From contig OX419761.1 in NCBI GenBank assembly GCA_948567375.1, positions 11,968,501-12,032,500 of the forward strand: DNA of 64,000 nucleotides, written 5' to 3'. The stretch comes from Lunularia cruciata. Taxonomy: Eukaryota; Streptophyta; Marchantiopsida; Lunulariales; Lunulariaceae. The position numbers and the translations under genes were made by a program. This document shows, one piece after another, positions 57,597 to 64,000 of this stretch (its first letter is position 1; each line of letters begins with the position of its first letter). The notes under the pieces are model-generated. The model did no database searches, was not told the DNA's origin, and saw only the letters and a list, made by a program, of their open reading frames with translations.

Positions 57597-59116
57597 GTGG
57601 TACTTCACAACACTCACAGCCATCATGGCTGGTCAATTTATTGCCTCAATCCTTTAGAACACCTAGGGATACAACACCCTGATCAAGCCTAATTGCCTTC
57701 CCACACCTTAGCACTTGCGTTCTTACTTTGACTTCCTCCACACTACTCCATCCAACAATCACAAAACATACACAATTCTCACATTGACACATTAAGGATC
57801 ATAGAGGTCCTTATGGCATTGTCCCCAATACAAAATCCAATTCATGGATACAGAAACAATCACAAATGACAATACACACAAATGTGGATAACAAAATGAT
57901 GAAGCTTAGAATTTTGCACATGCTTGAGTTGAAATGAACTTGTATGATGTTAAGGTGATCCTCCTTCAATTCAATGCATTCTACTACAAAATGATGGCAT
58001 GCATCTATAGCTTTGTGATGCCATATTTCCCATATTAAACTCTCATTATGACTAACCCTAATGTGCCTACTTTATCATACCAAATTAATGTTGCAATAGT
58101 GCTACCTTCAAAGGGCGGCCACTTTACACTCTACTAGTCACAATCCTCCAACTAGACATAGGAAGAATGGTCTTGATGACATGGCACTGGCAAAACTATC
58201 CTATTCTACATGACCATCATCCTACCCAACATTATATACATGTTATTACACTAGATTGGTGCTTCCTCTACTAACATCCTATCCTTGTTGGCAAGTCATC
58301 ATGGTGATGCTTGACTATAATTATCTCCAACTATGATGAGGTCTGGCTCTGATAGCATGATGACTCTAGTGGTTGGGAAACTCTAATGGTAGTTGTATAA
58401 CTATTGTAAGGGTGTAACTTATTTTACATTTGTACATGTGTATTGATACAACCAATCCTACTTCCCTGATCCACTTAGCTTTCCTGATGTATCTCCTCCC
58501 TTGCATCTTTGGGTCAGTTCATCAACATGCTCCCCATATTCCTCTAGGTCCCATGTCTAGTTGGAGGATTGTGACTAACAGAGTGTACAGTGGACTCCCT
58601 TTGTAGGTGGCACTATTGCAACATTAATTTGGTATAATAAAGTAGGCACATTAGGGTTACTCATAATGAGAGTTTAATATAGGAATTATGGCATCACAAA
58701 GCCATAAATGCACCCCATCATTTTGGAGTAGAATTCATTGAATTGAAGGAGGATCACCCTAACATTATACAAGTTCATTTCAACTCAAGCATGTGCAAAA
58801 TTCTAAGCTTCATCATTTTGTTATCCACATTTGTGTGTATGGTCATTTGTGATTATTTTTCGTATGCATGAATCGGATTTTTTATTGGGGACAATGCAAT
58901 AAGGACCTCTATGATCCTTAATGTGTCAATGTGAGAATTGTGTATTTTTTTTTATTGTTGGATGGAGTAGTGGTGAGGAAGTCAAAGTAAGAATGCAAGT
59001 GCTAACGTGTGGGAAGGCAATTAGGCTTGATCAGGGTGTTGTTTCCCTAAGTGTTCTAAAGCATTGAGGCAATAGATTTACTGTTCATGATGGTTGTGAG
59101 TGTTGTGAAGTACCAC
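57597..59116. repeat. Large inverted repeat, two arms of about 565 bp
   Basis: Left arm 57597-58160 and right arm 58552-59116 are reverse complements along their length, with a loop of about 390 bp. Landmarks: 'gtggtacttcacaacactca' (left, 57597) against 'gttgtgaagtaccac' (right, 59102-59116), 'gacacattaaggatcatag' against 'ctatgatccttaatgtgtc', and 'ctccaactagacat' against 'atgtctagttggag'. Similarity by eye is high with small differences. Arms contain no coding frame. Confidence 0.9.
58342..58357 (-). other. tRNA-iMet primer-site-like sequence in the loop
   Basis: The minus strand reads TGCTATCAGAGCCAGA, one base different from the common plant primer site TGGTATCAGAGCCAGA. The preceding bases end in CA, as an LTR end should. 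It suggests that the loop and right arm come from a retroelement LTR and leader. Confidence 0.6.
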
Positions 59117-59143
59117 CTTGTACTTCATGAATTCTTTTTTGCA

Positions 59144-61304
59144 TTAGGTAGTACAAACCTTCATTACTACAAGCTTTGCTTTCACTAGGTGCAGGTCCAC
59201 TCGGTATTGTTCCAGCATAGTGTTATTATCTTTCTTCCACACCTTGTGGTTTGTGGATAAGGCATCATGTTCCCCTCTTGGTTTTTTGAGCTCCACATCC
59301 TTACCTAAGAGAGCAGCCTCTAATTCCCAAACTTGCAATGAGTCGGCACTCAAGACCATTTCTATTTCTTTGATCCAACTTGCTAGAGTTCAATTGTGGT
59401 GACAACCTCTTCCTCTCACAACCACAGACTCCCCTCCCAACAGCACAAGTTCAAAAGCCTCCAACTTATCCAGCTACTGCTCTTGGTATTGGCAATGCCC
59501 CTAGAGCTTAGTACCTTGAGCCTTCAAGCTTGCAATGCTAGTGTGAGCCTTGGTTGACTCTTTCTCTACTCCCAACTTCTCCTAGGTAGCCTTCTAAATT
59601 TGATAGTGTAAAAATTCTATCAAGCATTTATAATCTATCACAATTGGGTTGATATCCTGATATGCAAGCAGCAAGTCCTCCATGGCTTCTAACCCCGGCC
59701 CCAACATGTGAACAACCCAGTGTTGGGGCCACTTCCTGTTTCTTGTGGGTGATAACAAACAAGTGTCATGGCTGCCAAGGTGTGGTCTTCATGGATTCTT
59801 GTTGGAGAACTTGACATTCCTTTCTCCTTGACCAATTTCCATGACCCAACACTTCAATAACTTCTACAACTTTAGCGGTAGCAACTAAAGCCACAATTTC
59901 TTTGTCTAAGTCTAAGGAGAGTTGTTCCTTAATGCCTTCCCCTGTTTTTCACTTGAAAACCTCCTCTCATGTGATTGTGCAGTTTGGATGTCCTTGAGTA
60001 CAAGTCCTTGGGGTAGAGTCACCACCCATTGCACTTTGGAAGGCAATGCAAGCAAACTCCTCATTGTCTACATTCCCAATGTTGGAGGAGTGGTCTTCTT
60101 TATTTGCAACTGGGATATTAGAATATCCTCCTTTTTTTCCACCATTTTCTATTCTTCTTTTTGGTGTTGGGCTGATCCAGTACCTCCAACACCACCATGA
60201 CCATAGGGTGGATTGTACCTCCACACCTTGCTTTGCATTGTGTCCCTCACCTTTGGAGGACATTTTGATTTGGGAGAAAAAAGTCTCATGTTCTTGAGGT
60301 GCTACCTCCTTTACCAATGAAAATTGTTCCTCCACACTCACTTGTGGTTCTTCTGCTTGCGGAGTTCCTTGTGAGTTGCGGTCACTCCAACCTTCACTTT
60401 CTGACCCTAACTCACCCGCAGATTGGGTATTTTCCTTGTTTGAATAGTTCATAACTTGAGGATTAGGCTGGTGTCTCTTCCCTTACTAGGCTTGCATTGA
60501 GGTTACCTTTCATTTGAAAGCAGCTTGCTTTTGCAACCTTATCAATTGGTGCCCATTTCTCTATCTTTTGATATTGCAAGACGGCATCCTTATACTTCCT
60601 GGTCTCTTCTGCATGATCAGGCTGGCCTTGATGGTAGCCTGCAAGGTAGTAGTATGATAGGAAGATCATCCTCTCTTTTTTCTTTAGTAGCCTCATCCCA
60701 ATGTAAAATTGTAAGACAAATGGAGAGAGGAAGGTGTTTCCTCCATGCATTTGTAGTTGCTGCGTCATCTCACAAGCATGATGATAAAACATCTTTGCCC
60801 AATCCATGGGTTTCCCTTCATGCAACAGCTAGAAGAAGGTGGCCTGCCCATTGTTAATAAAAGTTTTCTTCATTGATTTGAAGATCTTCATGAGGTAGGT
60901 CACCACAATGTGATGGTTAGGATTGTTATACCAATTTACCTTCCAGCCATTTCCCATCTTTGCATATTTGAACAAGACCTTAAATTTCCCCATCATCTCC
61001 TCTAACAGTTGGGACCACTCCTGGTTGAGTAACATTGCTCTAGGCATAGAATCTGACCCAAGAACCTTTGCCAGTGCACCTCCATCCAGGCAAACATATT
61101 ACCATACAGGTCAGTGAAGTTTGGGTTCTTTTTCTCTTTTGTCTCTAGCACCATCGTGAGATAAATAAAGTCCCAAATCCACATCAAGAACTATAGATGC
61201 TTGGAGTTGAGGTACTCCACATAAAAATAATTTGCAGATTTCTCCACTCCAAAAGAACATAGGGAAACTATGGCTGGAGTGTGCTTCTTCTTAGGTGACA
61301 TCAT
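59144..61304 (-). pseudogene. Element H unassigned ORF with helical tail
   Basis: Minus-strand reading starts at 61304 (MMSPKKKHTPAIVSLCSFG), continues with IWDFIYLTMVLETKEKKNPN (about 61180), MLLNQEWSQLLEEMMGKFKV (about 61030), a stop at 60826-60828, GKPMDWAKMFYHHACEMTQQ (about 60810) and YIGMRLLKKKERMIFLSYYY (about 60700), an acidic Ser/Glu part (60452-59967) and a coiled-coil-like end (LEAALLGKDVELKKPRGE, 59360-59144). Frame changes occur near 61045 and 60455. I do not recognise the domain; Trp-Asp/Glu patterns are a little like plant mobile-domain proteins, which is a guess. It lies downstream of a retroelement primer site, in the place where some Tat/Ogre-type elements carry an additional ORF before gag. 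Confidence 0.45.
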
Positions 61305-61351
61305 GTTACACAATCAAATGTTGACATTGCATCTCATACCCATGATTGTGA

Positions 61352-61456
61352 TGGTGCTCTTGGGACCATCATCACTATTGTGATCTTGGGACTATCATTG
61401 TTATCATGGTCTTGGGACCGTCATCATTATTGTGGTTTGTGACCATCATCATTTCT
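61352..61456. repeat. About four tandem units of 28-30 bp
   Basis: Variants of 'cttgggaccatcatcattattgtgg' recur at about 61358, 61385, 61411 and 61435. They lie just upstream (minus sense) of the element H ORF. Non-coding, degenerate. Confidence 0.75.
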
Positions 61457-62023
61457 ATAGGTTGGAGTGGCTTCACTCTAATGATATATCTTGACTGCAT
61501 GTTTTAGTATATTTCTCTAGTGATTGGGATATAAGCCCTAAATCCTAATTGCTAATGTTATTTTACCCTAAGTAGTTGACTAATTGCATGAAAAAGAAAC
61601 AAAAGAATGTATGTAAGGAGTGGAGGAATAGAGTGGGCTACCACATTGATACATTTGGGAAGAAGAAGGATCAAGGAAGTCCTAGTTAGAGTTGATAGAG
61701 CTTTCCTTTTGGTTTGATCAATGATGGCAATGCTCTTGGATAAGTTTCTTTGAAATCAGATGTTGCTTCAATTTTGAGTCTGACTTCTAGAGCAATCTCA
61801 CCTTCTTTGATGAAGAGTTCTTGTGGAATATATGCCAACTGCTCTCCCTTTATTGCATACAATAGATCCACTTTGTCTAGCAAGAGTTGAGGGGTTAGTT
61901 CATAGTCAGGCTCTCAACTCATGACTAGTGTGAATGTCCTCAGTACTTGAGTGCTTGGCAACATTCATTCCCCCACCTAATTTGGCCTAATCTCACTTCT
62001 AGCCACTCCAAGGAGTGTATCCA

Positions 62024-62046
62024 TGGCAATAGTGCCAAAAAGCATG
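62024..62046 (-). other. Tat/Athila-like primer binding site of element H
   Basis: The minus strand reads TTTTTGGCACTATTGCCATGG, resembling the conserved TTTTGGCGCCGTTGCCGGGG primer site of Tat/Athila-type plant elements with only C-to-T and G-to-A type changes plus one. It sits directly inside an LTR-like end. Confidence 0.55.
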
Positions 62047-62290
62047 TGAGAAAAACACAACATTGATTTACTAATAATGTAATTGGTAAGAACAGGTCAT
62101 TCCCACAAGGATACAAGTTGGAAATGACAAGCAAAAAAGATAAAGTTTCACAATATCACTAGTTGTCTATTCTTGCCTATTTAACCTCTTGGGAAAAAAC
62201 CACTCCCAAAAGAGGGTAGAGATACCCATAGTGGCAATATATAGAAAAGAGAAATTGACAACCACTTAAAAAAAGGATCTAATCTAGTAA
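62047..62290 (-). repeat. LTR-like end of element H
   Basis: Text homologous to 57171-57400. In the minus direction it ends TTCTCACATGC before the primer site. The outer limit of the LTR to the right is not visible. Confidence 0.5.
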
Positions 62291-64000
62291 GCCCTTGATA
62301 GTGGTGGTACACTTCATGCCAAAATCCTCTTTCTCTTGAATTTTGAGTGGGCAAAGGTACCAGTCAAAAGGGCAAGAAATCATCTACAAGATGGTACACT
62401 TGTATGGGATAGTGAAGGATTGTAGGATCCTATGTGTAGTGGTATAGGACAGAATCTCTATAGGACAAGTGGGGAAAAAGTAGAGAAGTGTTATGGGACC
62501 TTTTTTGGGTTGACTAAGTAAAGGAGTACGGGTGAACTAAGTTACAAGATCTTATATTATAGCAAAAACAGTAGATAGTAATTAAGAATTAAGCAACACT
62601 CTGATGGTATTTAGAGTACATACATCTAGGTTAGGATCATCTTAGGGAGGACAGCCAATTTGAAATCTTGGTGCAAGCATGTCAGAAGGTAGTAGATGTA
62701 GGAAGAGAAATGATTATGCTAGAAAAAAATCTTTTTAGGGTTAGAATAGCTTTTTAAGTGGATGCTTTTTGCCTTTTTGGGTAATCTTAAAAACCCAAAG
62801 TCTATGACTAGGGATTCTTGTCAAAGCCACTCATCTATCACAACCATGTGTTCACCTATAGGCTTGAAGGAATGAGTATGAGTGTGACTATGGGAATCAA
62901 ACGTTGACATGTAAGGAGGTATTATTCATGTTGGACTTAGGATCTACATATCTAAGGATAATAAACAAGCCATGACTCTATTCTGATTTCCATGAATGAT
63001 AAGTTGAAAGTGTAAATTCTATTGAGTCATATCTGTTATATTAGGGAGTAATGTCACTCATGTAGTTATCACCCTTTCTGATTAAGCAAAAGGGTGCATG
63101 CGATACTTGCTCAACAAGACTATGAAAGAAAACACCTCAAAGACCATACAAAGGAAGCCAAAGAGCTGACAAGGGTGGTATATCTTAGGGCTAACTCCAA
63201 GGGTAAGTGTTTTTGGGATATTCCCATACTTGAGTGGAGTTACAAACTGCTATTGGGAATCCTATCTACACCTCCTCCCCAAGCCAAGTAAATGGCTGGC
63301 CATGCAAGGACTATACTGACTTCTGATTCTCTTGAGCATCCCATATCCCCTACTCCATGATGAGACAACCTTGATGACATTGAAGAGCCTCCTTTACCTT
63401 AATGGCTAGTCTTTCCCACCAGTATATTTCACCCCAAAGGTCAGTTTTTAGACCAAAGGTTCTTTGACTTTAACGCCATTGCTGATTGCACGCTTCTCTT
63501 CCCAAAAAATGCAATCCCAAGAAAATCTTGATGAATTGTCTACTTGGATTTTCTATTCTGTGGTACTCTTAATGCTAAGTTGTTCCTAGAACCCTTCCTT
63601 ACATTGACTTGCTTATTCAAAATGTCAAGGGTAACTTCCTTGATAGTATGAAAATTTCCTATATATACACTTAAGCACTCATTCCCATTGAACATCAAGG
63701 GTAACTTCCTTGATTTCAATGAAAATTTCACAAGTAGATACTCAAATACATACTCATATTGCAATATTCCTTACCTCTACTTGACCAAGTATACAATCCA
63801 AGATGTAAGCAAAAGTCATTCAACACAAAAGAAATCTGCAAGCTGAAATGCCTTGATTATGATAAAAGTGGACAATTCTCCTTTGGATTGCAACCTATAT
63901 ATACAGTTTCCTACTCTTTGAGGAAGATGATCAATGGTTAACAATGCTGGAATTTTCTAACTACACCTACTTTGTTGGTCAGTAATCTTACCTACTGATC
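62291..64000. other. Unassigned right end
   Basis: Probably includes the rest of the H LTR and another decayed repeat. The text 'gggaatcctatctacacctc' at about 63257 and 'ctccccaagcc...ggctggcca' resembles about 28010-28055. A short phrase 'catcaagggtaacttccttgat' type (caagggtaacttccttgat) is duplicated at about 63624 and 63694. No gene is recognisable. Confidence 0.4.

Overview
This is a window of plant nuclear DNA, most probably from a non-flowering land plant such as a moss, fern or gymnosperm. There are no operons, tRNAs, rRNAs or CRISPR arrays. The one clearly intact gene is a long intronless DUF247-family membrane protein. Nearly everything else is decayed transposable element. The clade call rests on the unusual DUF247 form and on a non-LTR reverse transcriptase lineage I associate with mosses, lycophytes and streptophyte algae; it is an inference.

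Layout, left third (1-22 kb): a DUF247 cluster. Copy 1 (2292-4307, +) is intact. Copy 2 (about 14.88-15.69 kb, +) lies in a segmental duplication that also carried about 1.5 kb of 5' flank; it has lost its start codon, has an in-frame stop and is cut off in mid-domain beside a very AT-rich block. Copy 3 (about 17.76-19.48 kb, +) and copy 4 (about 21.99-19.94 kb, -) are frameshifted pseudogenes lying tail to tail. Between copies 1 and 2 sit two fragments of a non-LTR retroelement, a minisatellite and a possible broken secreted-protein gene.

Middle (22-35 kb): mostly unassigned sequence, then a decayed Ty3-type gag-protease remnant (28.2-30.5 kb) and an unassigned conserved ORF family with a coiled coil (31.4-34.3 kb), partly repeated on the other strand near 48 kb.

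Right half (35-57 kb): a nested stack of Ty3/gypsy elements. An old minus-strand element G (gag at 57.17-56.43 and 49.81-48.80 kb, pol at 37.74-35.08 kb) is split by element B (minus, LTRs at 37740-38429 and 48160-48795) and by its relative element C (plus, LTRs at 49815-50503 and 55747-56431). Inside B sits chromovirus A (plus, 42488 to about 47651), with 5' LTR, tRNA-iMet primer site, gag, protease, RT/RNase H, integrase and chromodomain. The A LTR has a dense array of heat-shock-element motifs just upstream of its TATA box, which is the most striking regulatory signal in the window.

Right end (57-64 kb): a 565-bp-arm inverted repeat with a primer-binding-site-like sequence in its loop, and a minus-strand element H with a Tat/Athila-like primer site and an unassigned ORF. 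All retroelements carry in-frame stops, mostly explicable as C-to-T or G-to-A transitions, and the two integrases that can be read have lost catalytic acids, so none looks autonomous.
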